DNA from: Anaerolineae bacterium
GTDB taxonomy: Bacteria; Chloroflexota; Anaerolineae; UBA4142; SHND01
Assembly: GCA_020851635.1 (NCBI GenBank)
Contig: JADZCJ010000004.1
Span: 1 to 37,530 of the forward strand
Length of the DNA stretch: 37,530 bases
Direction: 5' to 3'
The notes under the pieces are model-generated. The model searched no databases. It was not told the DNA's origin and saw nothing but the letters and a program-made list of their open reading frames with translations. Below are positions 16,639 to 24,725 of this stretch, in pieces. The number at the start of each line of letters is the position of its first letter. Position 1 is the first letter of the stretch. The position numbers and the translations under genes are program-made.

Positions 16639-18845
16639 CAGCCAATCTCCTCCGCGCCCACTGTAAACTTTTTCACCGCCACCAATTCTTCATTCGCAAA
16701 CCCTCGCACCTCGATTCGTTTCGCCCGCTTGCCCAGCGCGACCGCGAGCATGGTCTTGCCGTCGCCCACATCCAGACTCGATTGTGGACGCCCCCCCACC
16801 CACATATCCAGGCGCTCGATATTTTTCGTCGTGACCGTAAGTTTGACCGTCCCGTTCTCTCGCGCTAGAAATTTCACGTCCAGCGTCTGTGCGCGCATCT
16901 CCGCCAGCAGCTGCGCCGCCCTGTTGATCAGGTCCTCATTCTTGTTCAACAAATCATTCGCCGTCATATGATGCAGCTCGTCCGGCGTCACGCCCAGCCC
17001 CTCCACCGGCACACCCGAACGCTCGCCGATGCGCGTCGTGCGGCGCACCGCCACCCGGAACGACGCGTTGTTTGGCAGCTCTCGAAACGGCGAATGAGGT
17101 CCCGGCACCAAATGTCGCAGCAATTCGTGCGTCCACACGTTCGCGCCGCCCGCGCCCATATTCCCGCTGGAACCCAGAATCTTGCCAATGTTGTGGTCTT
17201 GAAAACCCGCCGCAAAAATATCCGTCGTGCTATAGCACAGCGCATCCACGATCAACACCACCGGCCCATAATAGCGCTGTCCCAGTGTATTATTTTCTTC
17301 CGCCGGTTTGATCGGGAACCCATACGAAAACGCCGAACCGGTCTCTACCGCTTGCTCGATCGAATCATGCCACGGCGACAACCATTCGATCTTTTCGCAC
17401 AGGAATTGCGTGAGCGGCGTATTGATAAACTGCATGCGGCATGGCTCGATCGTGCGCGGTGTCAGGACCTGGAGCAATCGTTCCCCCGCCGTAATCAAGC
17501 CGCCGCCGTTCGCCCGCACATCAATGATCAAACCGTTTTGCGGCAGCATCTCGACAATGCGAATAAACTCGTCCACGAACGACACATCGTCGTTCACCAT
17601 AAACGTCCAGAGACGAATATATCCAAATTCGCCGTGCGGTGTTTCTACCGTCCGAAACGCAAAAATATCGGGCAACGTGCTGTGCTTTTTCAACTCGCGC
17701 GCCGCTGCTCTTTCGTCTGCCCCTTTGGGTTGTTGGCTTGCCGCCGGCGCGGTATTCGTCTGGCGCATGTCGCTCGATACGCGCATGTCGTTCAATGCGC
17801 TCATGCGCTGTTCGGTTTCTAGCGCTTTGGGCGCAAACAATGTCTTTTTTACGCGCCGCGCCGTCTCGGTAAGCGCGTCATAACCCAACCCATAGGATGC
17901 GATCTCGCCGATTGAATTTGGATCGAGACTTTCGGGCGCATACGTCGGCACCAGCACGCGCCATTGAAATCGAATATCGTGCGGCTCCTCTTTGGCGAGA
18001 TAGCGCACCATCACCCACTCTTCATCCGGCGGGATTGACATCATCAACGGGCGGATCGTCATCGCCTCCACCCCCCGCGCATGACGCGCTTCCGGATTGC
18101 TCCCCATCTGGTTCTCGGCGTTCAATTCCACCGCGCGCTCGATCGGCGTCCCGTTCCAATGCGTCACAACCACACCCGGCTTGAACCAGCTGTGCCGGAA
18201 ACCTTGCACCACATGCGAAACCATATACTTGCGCGTCCCATCCTCATAAAATTCTTCGATCAAAAAGGGCAGCAGCGCCGTGCGATTGCGGAACGGGTCG
18301 GGCAGCAAATAATTCGTGTGCAAATCGCGCAGCTCGGTAAAAATCGAAAGCATCTCGCGGCTGAATTGCAGTTCCGACAACGTTCCAAGACGCCGCCGCA
18401 ATAATTTCAATCTCTGCACGGGGTCAACCGCGTGCATCGCGCGTTTCAACGGCAAATGCACATACAACTGCTCCAATAAAAGCTGCGCCTGGTCCACCAC
18501 CCGCGCGCGGTCCCGAATATCAAACTGGCGCTCATCCGCCTCGAGCAAGAAATCATCCAGCATCACCGTCGTTCCCAAAATGGACTTGACGGGACGCTTG
18601 CGCGGTTTTCGCCTGGGCTTGGCTTGCGCCTCACCCTCAGCATGGTCATTGTCGGCATGCCCGTCATCTTTTGCAGCCGCCTGCTCCTCTATTCCCGGCT
18701 CGCCAACAGGCGCCCCCATGCTCGCTTCCAGTTCGAGCATCGCATCCGGCGCGCTCACAACTTGCGACGCCGCGTTCTCGCGCCCCTCGTTCCCATTTTC
18801 CCCAACCACATCCAATTCCTCTACCGCTGTTTTGTCATAATCCAT
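16638..18845 (-). CDS. S41 (tail-specific/tricorn-like) peptidase homologue, no signal peptide
   Basis: Protein of 735 residues with an S41 peptidase domain in its second half. It has GLIIDVRANGGG (about 440) and VVLIVDALCYSTTDIFAAGFQDH, where Ser539 is the expected nucleophile, followed by KILGSSGNMGAGG. The lysine of CtpA-type enzymes is not evident there, so a Ser/Asp/Glu or Ser/His relay as in tricorn-type members is more likely. Residues 1-90 are acidic then basic low complexity with no signal peptide, so it is probably cytoplasmic, unlike most S41 proteases. A C-terminal beta-rich part (about 650-735) is unassigned. The start at 18845 is preceded by a purine-rich GAGGTGGGGGTGGG. Linked by a one-base overlap to the HTH gene. 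Proteolytic activity is inferred. Confidence 0.85.
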   Translation of the reverse strand: MDYDKTAVEELDVVGENGNEGRENAASQVVSAPDAMLELEASMGAPVGEPGIEEQAAAKDDGHADNDHAEGEAQAKPRRKPRKRPVKSILGTTVMLDDFLLEADERQFDIRDRARVVDQAQLLLEQLYVHLPLKRAMHAVDPVQRLKLLRRRLGTLSELQFSREMLSIFTELRDLHTNYLLPDPFRNRTALLPFLIEEFYEDGTRKYMVSHVVQGFRHSWFKPGVVVTHWNGTPIERAVELNAENQMGSNPEARHARGVEAMTIRPLMMSIPPDEEWVMVRYLAKEEPHDIRFQWRVLVPTYAPESLDPNSIGEIASYGLGYDALTETARRVKKTLFAPKALETEQRMSALNDMRVSSDMRQTNTAPAASQQPKGADERAAARELKKHSTLPDIFAFRTVETPHGEFGYIRLWTFMVNDDVSFVDEFIRIVEMLPQNGLIIDVRANGGGLITAGERLLQVLTPRTIEPCRMQFINTPLTQFLCEKIEWLSPWHDSIEQAVETGSAFSYGFPIKPAEENNTLGQRYYGPVVLIVDALCYSTTDIFAAGFQDHNIGKILGSSGNMGAGGANVWTHELLRHLVPGPHSPFRELPNNASFRVAVRRTTRIGERSGVPVEGLGVTPDELHHMTANDLLNKNEDLINRAAQLLAEMRAQTLDVKFLARENGTVKLTVTTKNIERLDMWVGGRPQSSLDVGDGKTMLAVALGKRAKRIEVRGFANEELVAVKKFTVGAEEIG

Positions 18846-18973
18846 ATCCCACCCCCACCTCTTGCGCGTAGCATTTCACGGTCTGCGCCTGCCGTTACAT
18901 GTTTCAGATTCACTCGACGCTTTGTCACAGTCCACAATCCTCAGCGCTCACTGCTCACGCCCAACGCCGCCCC

Positions 18974-20281
18974 TCATGCCGGCTGCATCGAAACAAACCC
19001 ATACACATTTCTCCGCCGCGCCGGCGCAGGCGCCTCTGCCGCAGTCATCCCCCGGTCCAGTCCCAGACACTGCTCCAGCGCAAAAACGCGTTCCTCATCC
19101 ACCTGCGTCACGCGCGCCAGACCCGCCCACGCGCCCGCATGTGCAGGATTCAATTCCGTGGCGCGTCGAAACAACTGTGCCGCATAGTGGTCCAGTCCGT
19201 TTTCCCCCACAAAATTGCCCAGCTCGACCAGCCGGTCCAGTTCCGCATAGCGCACCGTCTCGATTCGCTCGATCAAACACGTCTCGAACACTTCAAGCGC
19301 GTCGGCGCTGTCCGGCTGTTCCACCAGTCCCAGAACGGCGTAACGTACCGCCTGATTCAGGTCCGCGCTGCTCTCGGCGCGCTCACGCCAATTGGGCGCC
19401 GTGTTTTCGTTATAAACCGGTGTCGCATCCGCCGCCGGCGCTACATCAATGATGGGACTTGCGAACGGCTCGTCGGCAAGCGTCCCAACATCCAGTTTGG
19501 CGCGTCCCGGCATCATCATCAAGAGCGGCATCTTGGTGCTCGGCTCTGCCGCGTTCGTCAACTGTTCCGCCAGCCGGTAAAAGGCGTGCGCGGCTTGGGA
19601 TGTCGGCGCATCGGCAATCACGCTGGTGCGTCGCCGTTCCGCCTGCCGGATCTCTGCCGATTCCGTCAAATACGCCGAAAAACAATTCACCGGACCCAGC
19701 ACCTCCAAGACGGTCGTCAACATTTCGCGGGCGCGTCGAAAGCGCGGGGAATAGTGCGCCAAAAACACACCCCCAAATTCCAATTCCGGGTTCATCACAT
19801 TGCCCGTCGCAATCAAGTCCGCGATGCGGTCGAGCGAATCGTGAAACGTCACCGCTTCGGAATCGAGAGGCACGATCACTGTGTTTGTCAATGCAAGCGC
19901 TTCGATCACCACCGCGCGTTCCGTCGTCGAACAATCCACCAGCACATAATCATACGCGTCAAACATGGACGCCAGCTCGTCATAGTATCCCGGTCGAGAC
20001 GTCAGGCGCTGTTTGATTCGCGCGTGCAGCAGCGGCACGCTCGCGCCGCCCGGCATCAGGTGCCATCCTTCCAACGTCAACAGAATTTTTGCCGTGCGGT
20101 CGGGTCGCGCCGCGCGCCCCGGATTGGGGAGCCGTATGCGGTGCAGCAGCTCCTCATCCGCGTTCAAATCCACCGCCAATACACTATGCCCGCGTCGTTT
20201 GAGCGCTGTTGCCAGGTTTACGACGGACGTCGTCTTGCCGCCGCCCTGTGCCAAATTCAAAAAGGAGATGACCTGGGTCAT
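18974..20281 (-). CDS. ParA/MinD-like ATPase with C-terminal TPR-like region, altered Walker A
   Basis: P-loop ATPase of 435 residues. The N-terminal domain is ParA-like (VISFLNLAQGGGKTTSVVNL, VLAVDLNADEE, YVLVDCSTTERAVV). The deviant Walker A of ParA is KGGxGKTT; here it is AQGGGKTT, so the signature lysine is replaced while the ATP-binding GKTT remains. Such a protein may bind ATP but form an altered dimer. The C-terminal region (about 310-420) has TPR-like helices including QLFRRATELNPAHAGAWAGL, clearly related to the C-terminal region of the longer ParA protein encoded at 22417-24453. No membrane helix is visible. It lies between the TIR protein and the S41 peptidase on the same strand. 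Function is unknown. Confidence 0.85.
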   Translation of the reverse strand: MTQVISFLNLAQGGGKTTSVVNLATALKRRGHSVLAVDLNADEELLHRIRLPNPGRAARPDRTAKILLTLEGWHLMPGGASVPLLHARIKQRLTSRPGYYDELASMFDAYDYVLVDCSTTERAVVIEALALTNTVIVPLDSEAVTFHDSLDRIADLIATGNVMNPELEFGGVFLAHYSPRFRRAREMLTTVLEVLGPVNCFSAYLTESAEIRQAERRRTSVIADAPTSQAAHAFYRLAEQLTNAAEPSTKMPLLMMMPGRAKLDVGTLADEPFASPIIDVAPAADATPVYNENTAPNWRERAESSADLNQAVRYAVLGLVEQPDSADALEVFETCLIERIETVRYAELDRLVELGNFVGENGLDHYAAQLFRRATELNPAHAGAWAGLARVTQVDEERVFALEQCLGLDRGMTAAEAPAPARRRNVYGFVSMQPA

Positions 20282-20297
20282 GATGGGGGGTATCGGA

Positions 20298-20340
20298 GCG
20301 AATCATCTTGTTGCGCCGCGAGCGTATCAAGATGATTCGC
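20298..20340. promoter_or_regulatory. 13-bp perfect inverted repeat upstream of the ParA-like gene
   Basis: GCGAATCATCTTG (20298-20310) and CAAGATGATTCGC (20328-20340) are exact reverse complements with a 17-base spacer. The repeat ends 17 bases before the ATG at 20281, which has no recognisable Shine-Dalgarno sequence. It has no T-tract, so it is not an intrinsic terminator. It could be a protein-binding site or an RNA hairpin. Confidence 0.7.
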
Positions 20341-20424
20341 CCCCATTGTTGACTTTACAATCAGCCGCGTATTTATGTTTGTCGTTCGTCCGCGCCATGC
20401 TTTGCCGCATCGTTCATTGTCGCC

Positions 20425-21522
20425 TTAGAGTCTCAGCGACGCAATCAATTTCTTTAATCCCTGTTGATAACGGTTGTCGCTCCGCGTCCAGCCGCGAAAA
20501 TCCGCCGCCACGCGTTCCTCGACCAGCCGCTTGTGCGGGTGCTGCCACGCCGTGTACAAAAAGTCATCCAGCAGGACCGGATAAAACACATCCTTGTGCT
20601 CCATCCGCTCGCGCTTCAAATTTGTATCAATCTCGTGCACGATCGAGCGCGGGTTGAGCGAATGTTTCGAGCAGACAAAAATCACCTTGTCGAAAATTCG
20701 GTTATAGATTTGAATTTCCTGAAAAAATTCTTTGCTGCGTTTCGAGTGTTTTGGAAAATACCACGTCCGAATCCCGCGCGCTTGCAGGTCGGCATACAGA
20801 CGATCACAAAAACGCTGGTCCGCGCCCGCATAACTGATCGTGCAGGCATACATCTGCTGCTTTTGCCCTTCCAGCGATTTTACAAATCCGATAAAACTCT
20901 CGGGCACCCCTGCCCCGCGCATAAACACTTCCGGAATCTCGCCATGCGAACGATACACTGTATCAATTCCGATGCTGGAGGGTCCGCTGTGCCGCACCGT
21001 CGAAAGCCCGACCACCTCCGACATATCCACGTTCCCGAATTTCGTCTCGGCGGCCTGCGCTTCCAAAAACACCGCCCCCGTCAGATTGGCGCCAAAAAAA
21101 TTCGCCCCCGTCAGGTTTGCGCCCGTCAATTTCGCCCCACTCAGGTCCGCCCCGCTCAGGTCCGCCCCGCTCAAATTCGCGTCGCTCAACATCGCGCCGC
21201 CCAGGTCCGCGCCTCTCAGGTCCGCCGAGCGCAAAAACGCCCAATCCAAAATCGCCCCGCGCAGACTCGCGCCCCGCAAACACCCCTCTGACAGGTCCGC
21301 TTCCGACAAGTCCGCTTCGGTCATGTCGGCGCTGATCAAGTCCGCTCCGCGCATGATCGCCCCGCGCAGATTCGCCCACGTCAGGTCACACTCGCGCAGC
21401 GTCACATCGCTCAAGTCGGGTCTGAGGACCGACTCGTGAAGCCGCCATTCGTTCCAGGCGTTGACCCCCTCATACAAAACAGCCAAATGCTCTTGAGTAG
21501 CCATAAATAATTTGCCCGTCAT
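20425..21522 (-). CDS. Pentapeptide-repeat protein with C-terminal TIR domain
   Basis: Protein of 365 residues. Residues about 40-175 are pentapeptide repeats of the A(D/N)LxG kind (for example ADLSGADLSGAKLTGANL) that fold as a right-handed beta-helix. A linker (IGIDTVYRSHGEIPEVFMRGAGVPESFI, given in two parts: IGIDTVYRSHGEIPEV, then FMRGAGVPESFI) is typical of a known pentapeptide-TIR family. The TIR domain (about 224-365) starts CTISYAGADQRFCDRLYADL and has a candidate catalytic Glu297 in RSIVHEID. Many bacterial TIR domains cleave NAD or make nucleotide signals during defence; that activity is not demonstrated here. The start at 21522 is chosen over an ATG at 21504 because the extra residues are few and either is possible. 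It lies 38 bases after the zinc-ribbon gene. Confidence 0.92.
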   Translation of the reverse strand: MTGKLFMATQEHLAVLYEGVNAWNEWRLHESVLRPDLSDVTLRECDLTWANLRGAIMRGADLISADMTEADLSEADLSEGCLRGASLRGAILDWAFLRSADLRGADLGGAMLSDANLSGADLSGADLSGAKLTGANLTGANFFGANLTGAVFLEAQAAETKFGNVDMSEVVGLSTVRHSGPSSIGIDTVYRSHGEIPEVFMRGAGVPESFIGFVKSLEGQKQQMYACTISYAGADQRFCDRLYADLQARGIRTWYFPKHSKRSKEFFQEIQIYNRIFDKVIFVCSKHSLNPRSIVHEIDTNLKRERMEHKDVFYPVLLDDFLYTAWQHPHKRLVEERVAADFRGWTRSDNRYQQGLKKLIASLRL

Positions 21523-21560
21523 CGTTGATCAGGCACCCCCCAATCAACGCGGCGTTCTTT

Positions 21561-22103
21561 CTACCTTTCTACTTCCAGCCATGCCGGTGGAACCAAGGTA
21601 TAAACGTGCTCCAGCTCACAATCCGGACAACGCACCATCAAATCAAGCACCAGCGCCTGCCGCTTGCCAATTCTCAAGGCGCGCCAATGCGCGGCAAACA
21701 AAGGGCGCGGCGCCAGCGCACGACGTTCGCGGCGTTCTTTGCATTTTCGGTTTTGACAAACAAATTGGTCGGCGGGCAACGCGGACGAGTCAATGACCCC
21801 GCGCGCGCCGGGTGTATCTGTAATTTCAAAAAGGGACGATTTTATCGGGTCTTGCGCGGGCGTAGTCTCGGTCGGGGCGGTTTCAGCGCATGGGGTATCG
21901 GCAGTCAGATTCTCCGTCTCGGAAAGCGGCGAACTACTGTGTAGGCGCTGGGGCAGAGGTGCGAACTTGCTCCACTCGGAAGGCGAGTCAGGTTGTGAAG
22001 CAGAATCCATTTCTTGTAGGTCGAGGGTCACTCGTTGACCCTGATATATGGTTGTGAATCGAGACGCGACCACTAAATAGCGGTACACGTTCGTATCGCG
22101 CAT
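21561..22103 (-). CDS. Hypothetical protein with C-terminal zinc-ribbon-like cysteines
   Basis: Unrecognised protein of about 180 residues. The middle (roughly 35-110) is a Ser/Thr/Pro/Glu-rich low-complexity linker. The C-terminal third has Cys pairs in FVCQNRKCKERRERR and VRCPDCELEHVYTLV, which would make a C4 zinc ribbon, followed by a short hydrophobic end. The ATG at 22103 is chosen; a TTG at 22130 would add nine residues. Neither has a clear ribosome binding site, so the start is uncertain. A palindromic AT-rich element lies about 35 bases upstream of the ATG. Downstream is the TIR gene on the same strand, suggesting a shared transcript. No function is assigned. Confidence 0.6.
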   Translation of the reverse strand: MRDTNVYRYLVVASRFTTIYQGQRVTLDLQEMDSASQPDSPSEWSKFAPLPQRLHSSSPLSETENLTADTPCAETAPTETTPAQDPIKSSLFEITDTPGARGVIDSSALPADQFVCQNRKCKERRERRALAPRPLFAAHWRALRIGKRQALVLDLMVRCPDCELEHVYTLVPPAWLEVER

Positions 22104-22136
22104 CTTACACCCAACGCGCGCGCGTGTCAATCCCTT

Positions 22137-22165
22137 TATTACAAACTGATTACAAATTGTAATAA
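22137..22165. promoter_or_regulatory. AT-rich palindromic element with three ATTACAA half-sites
   Basis: ATTACAAATTGTAAT (22149-22163) is a perfect palindrome. A third half-site ATTACAA begins at 22139, and the outer TTATTACAA and TTGTAATAA also pair. It lies just upstream of the zinc-ribbon/TIR genes in a region where the rest of the intergenic DNA is GC-rich. On the minus strand TTACAA and TAATAA inside it could act as -35 and -10 boxes with 15-base spacing, so an operator overlapping a promoter is possible. Confidence 0.5.
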
Positions 22166-22330
22166 ATGTGCTAAAATAGCTCTCGGAAAGCGCCGTTCTT
22201 CACCCAAATGGCGCCTCCAACAGCCCCTCGGAACGCTCGCGTCGCTCCCTGGGGCGATTTTTTTCAGCTGTCAAGCCCTCCGGCTCTCCGGTCTCCGCTC
22301 TCCAATCTCCCCGTCTACCCTCTCCCCCAA
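22166..22330. other. Intergenic stretch with CTCC-rich repeat, no gene seen
   Basis: The part at about 22281-22326 is built of CTCCGGTCTCC/CTCCAATCTCC elements ending in GTCTACCCT. It resembles the segment inserted in gltB at 31196-31245 read on the other strand. No supported reading frame or RNA gene was found here. Confidence 0.5.
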
Positions 22331-22370
22331 AACAAAAACCCCCTCTTCTGTTCAATCAGAAAAAGGGGGT
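22331..22370 (-). terminator. Rho-independent terminator after the long ParA gene
   Basis: Read on the minus strand, ACCCCC...CTG and CAG...GGGGGT arms (22338-22350 and 22357-22370) form a stem with a short loop, followed by TTTTTGTTTT. It lies 47 bases past the ParA stop and should separate that gene from the zinc-ribbon/TIR transcript. Confidence 0.85.
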
Positions 22371-22416
22371 CCACGACGCAGGTGCCGGTCTGAGCCACAA
22401 ACAGAGGGAGAGCCGA

Positions 22417-24453
22417 CTACCTCCCGGGCAGCACCCACGGCAGCGCAAAAAACAATACAACCATCCCGATCAACACAAGTCCCAGAAACACCGTGCTTTT
22501 CCTGTTCGCCTTGAACGTCCAACGCTCGGTCGGTTCCGCCTGCAAAAACGAGCCAAGAATCCCATACATTTCTTTTGCGTCCTTGTTGTGCGGGTTCAGC
22601 TGCCGGACCCGTTTCAAATAGTTCATCTTTTCCACCAGATTATCCGCCGTCCGCGCACATCCCAGCCAAGCCCGTTCATCGTTCGGGTCAATCGTCACTG
22701 CATACTGAAACAACATATGCGCCTGTGCCATCCGCTCGGGATCGCTCTGTGCCGTCCCCTCTTCCAAAAGCGTATACGCATGCTCTTGCAAAATCTGCCT
22801 CGCCACAGCCAATTCGCCCCGCAGTTCGCGCCCGGGTTTCAGATAGAGCGCCTTTTGAAGATGCTTGACGCGCTCCAGCGGGTCGTCGGTCAGCCGCGCC
22901 AGCCCGACCCAACCCTCGACCTGTCCCGGCTCGAGCTCGGTTACGCGTTCAAACACCTGCTGTGCCAGCGCGCCGAACCCTGTTTCCAGCAGGACCAAAG
23001 CATCCTCCATCAAGTCCTGCGCATCCTCACGCGTGCTTATAAACAACACATGCTCACAGTCCGTGCGCACGTCGCTCTCGAAAGCCGCGTCAACCGTGTC
23101 CGCTGCCGCTGCGCGCGCCGCCGCGCGCAGTGCCATGTGCGGATCAGTCGGCTGCGAGAGGAGTTCCGTCGTGCCTATTTCTTGCGCCGGGGTCAGACCC
23201 GGTTCGAACGCCGGTGTTGCTATGGTGAAATTGAATCGCGTCACATCCGCGCCGCTCCCGCCCAAGTCCCCGCCGCCGTTTCCAGTTCCCGCATAGTGCC
23301 AGTTGCCGCTCCCAGTGTTCGGCACAGTTTGTATCGGACTCGACACCACCGCATTTCCTCGCCGTGTCAAAAATGCTGGCACATTCGACGCCGCCGCGTC
23401 GCCTGTGGACGTGTCTGCGCCGCCCATGGCGACCACCGCCCCCACAGACGCACCGCCCGCCTTTGCAGGCGCCGCGATGGGTGTCGCCGCAACCGCAAAT
23501 GATTTCCCCACAGCCGCGAACGGCGCCGCCGGGACAGCGACCTGTGCTGGCGGTGTCACGCCCGGCGTTTGCCCGGACATGACGGTCGGCATCACTGGCA
23601 TTGTTCCGATTGCCCTGGCTGGCGCAACCACAATCGGAGCCAGCGTGCGCTCTGTCCCCTGCGACGACTCGTTCGCGACGGGCAGCGGCGTCGCAATCCC
23701 ATGAACGATCTCGTGCGCAATCACGCGATACGCTTTTGCCGCTTGCGAGTCCGGCGCATGTCTCAGCACGCTCTGCCCCAGAGACGGCGCTTCCTTGACC
23801 TTGACCGATTGCCGCACCACGGCGGAAAAAAACGGCACATCTTCATACGTCTCGTGAATCGTCGTCATAAAATCACGCGCATACCGCGTGCGCGTGTCAT
23901 ACATTGTCAGAAAAATCCCGCCCACCCGCAGCCGCGGGTTCACATTCTGCCGGATCGCCTTGATGATCCGAAACAACGAGCGCGAGACCTGAAACGCCAA
24001 ATAATCCGGCGTCAGCGGAATAATCACCTGGTCTGCCGCCGTCAGCGCCGCCCCGATCAATGGACCCGCGCTGGCGGGACAGTCCAGCAGAATAAAATCA
24101 TACCGCTCGCGCAAGGGATGCAGTCCCGCCGCCACTTTGGGGATGCGATGCGGATTGGTTTCCAACTCGTGCTCCAACACGCGCAAATCCACGTTCGCCG
24201 GAATAAAAGACCAGTTTTCTGCGGTTTCGCGAATGGGCCAGAGCGCCGTGCCGGGGCTTTCGAGCATTTGTCGAATGGTCACGGAAACCTGCTCCGGTTT
24301 CACACCCATTGACAGAGTCAAAGAGGATTGCGGGTCCAGATCAATGGCGAGGACGTTGAAATCGAGTTCGGCGAGGGCGGCGGAAAGATTGACGACGGTC
24401 GTCGTCTTGCCGACACCACCTTTAATGTTGGCCACGGCCAGAATGCGGGACAT
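22417..24453 (-). CDS. ParA/Soj-like ATPase fused to TPR-like region and C-terminal membrane anchor
   Basis: Protein of 678 residues with three parts. Residues 1-255 are a canonical ParA ATPase: ANIKGGVGKTTTVVNL (deviant Walker A with signature lysine), IDLDPQSSLTL and YDFILLDCPASAGPL. Residues about 260-450 are an Ala/Pro/Gly-rich linker. Residues about 455-640 are helical TPR-like repeats (QQVFERVTELEPGQVEGWVG and others), related to those of the shorter ParA protein at 18974-20281. The last 25 residues are one hydrophobic helix (STVFLGLVLIGMVVLFFALPW), so it is probably tail-anchored in the membrane. No parB lies beside it, so ordinary chromosome partition is unlikely from context. A promoter is seen at 24503-24530 and a terminator after the gene. 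Its role is unknown. Confidence 0.9.
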   Translation of the reverse strand: MSRILAVANIKGGVGKTTTVVNLSAALAELDFNVLAIDLDPQSSLTLSMGVKPEQVSVTIRQMLESPGTALWPIRETAENWSFIPANVDLRVLEHELETNPHRIPKVAAGLHPLRERYDFILLDCPASAGPLIGAALTAADQVIIPLTPDYLAFQVSRSLFRIIKAIRQNVNPRLRVGGIFLTMYDTRTRYARDFMTTIHETYEDVPFFSAVVRQSVKVKEAPSLGQSVLRHAPDSQAAKAYRVIAHEIVHGIATPLPVANESSQGTERTLAPIVVAPARAIGTMPVMPTVMSGQTPGVTPPAQVAVPAAPFAAVGKSFAVAATPIAAPAKAGGASVGAVVAMGGADTSTGDAAASNVPAFLTRRGNAVVSSPIQTVPNTGSGNWHYAGTGNGGGDLGGSGADVTRFNFTIATPAFEPGLTPAQEIGTTELLSQPTDPHMALRAAARAAAADTVDAAFESDVRTDCEHVLFISTREDAQDLMEDALVLLETGFGALAQQVFERVTELEPGQVEGWVGLARLTDDPLERVKHLQKALYLKPGRELRGELAVARQILQEHAYTLLEEGTAQSDPERMAQAHMLFQYAVTIDPNDERAWLGCARTADNLVEKMNYLKRVRQLNPHNKDAKEMYGILGSFLQAEPTERWTFKANRKSTVFLGLVLIGMVVLFFALPWVLPGR

Positions 24454-24502
24454 TGGTGGTTCACTCCAAAAAAAAATTTATGCGCGCTATTCGATTGCAA
24501 CC

Positions 24503-24530
24503 AGTGTAAGGGCAGAATCGCGTCTGTCAA
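24503..24530 (-). promoter_or_regulatory. Probable promoter of the long ParA gene
   Basis: Minus-strand TTGACA (24525-24530) and TACACT (24503-24508) have a 16-base spacer. Transcription would begin about 45 bases before the ATG at 24453. A GGAG lies ten bases before that ATG. Confidence 0.5.
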
Positions 24531-24540
24531 TACAACGCTA

Positions 24541-24725
24541 AAAAACCGCCGTCTATCCACATGTCTCCACAACCTTTCAACAATCGCAAATCAAAATAAA
24601 ACCTGCCCCCTTCCATCCGCCACTATATCTTGTATTCCACAACGTGTGGATAAAAATTTTTCGCGTGTCAGGCGCCTGTGGATTAAAATTTTAAGGTTCG
24701 CGCGCGCAAAACAATTATCCGTCAC
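24541..24725. other. AT-rich intergenic region with clustered DnaA-box-like sites
   Basis: A perfect DnaA box TGTGGATAA lies at 24645-24653. One-mismatch copies lie at 24553-24561 (CTATCCACA) and 24677-24685 (TGTGGATTA), with a weaker TTATCCGTC at 24714-24722. TCCACAACGTGTGGA around 24636-24650 makes two boxes face each other. Short AT tracts (AAAAATTTTT, TTAAAATTTTAA) lie between them. It could be a secondary origin, a DnaA-controlled promoter or a DnaA-titrating site. No dnaA, dnaN or rep gene is in the window. Confidence 0.45.

Noticed and set aside
22417-24453. Chromosome or plasmid partition parA of a parAB system
   Set aside because: The protein has long linker, TPR and membrane-anchor parts, and there is no parB or clear parS sequence beside it.
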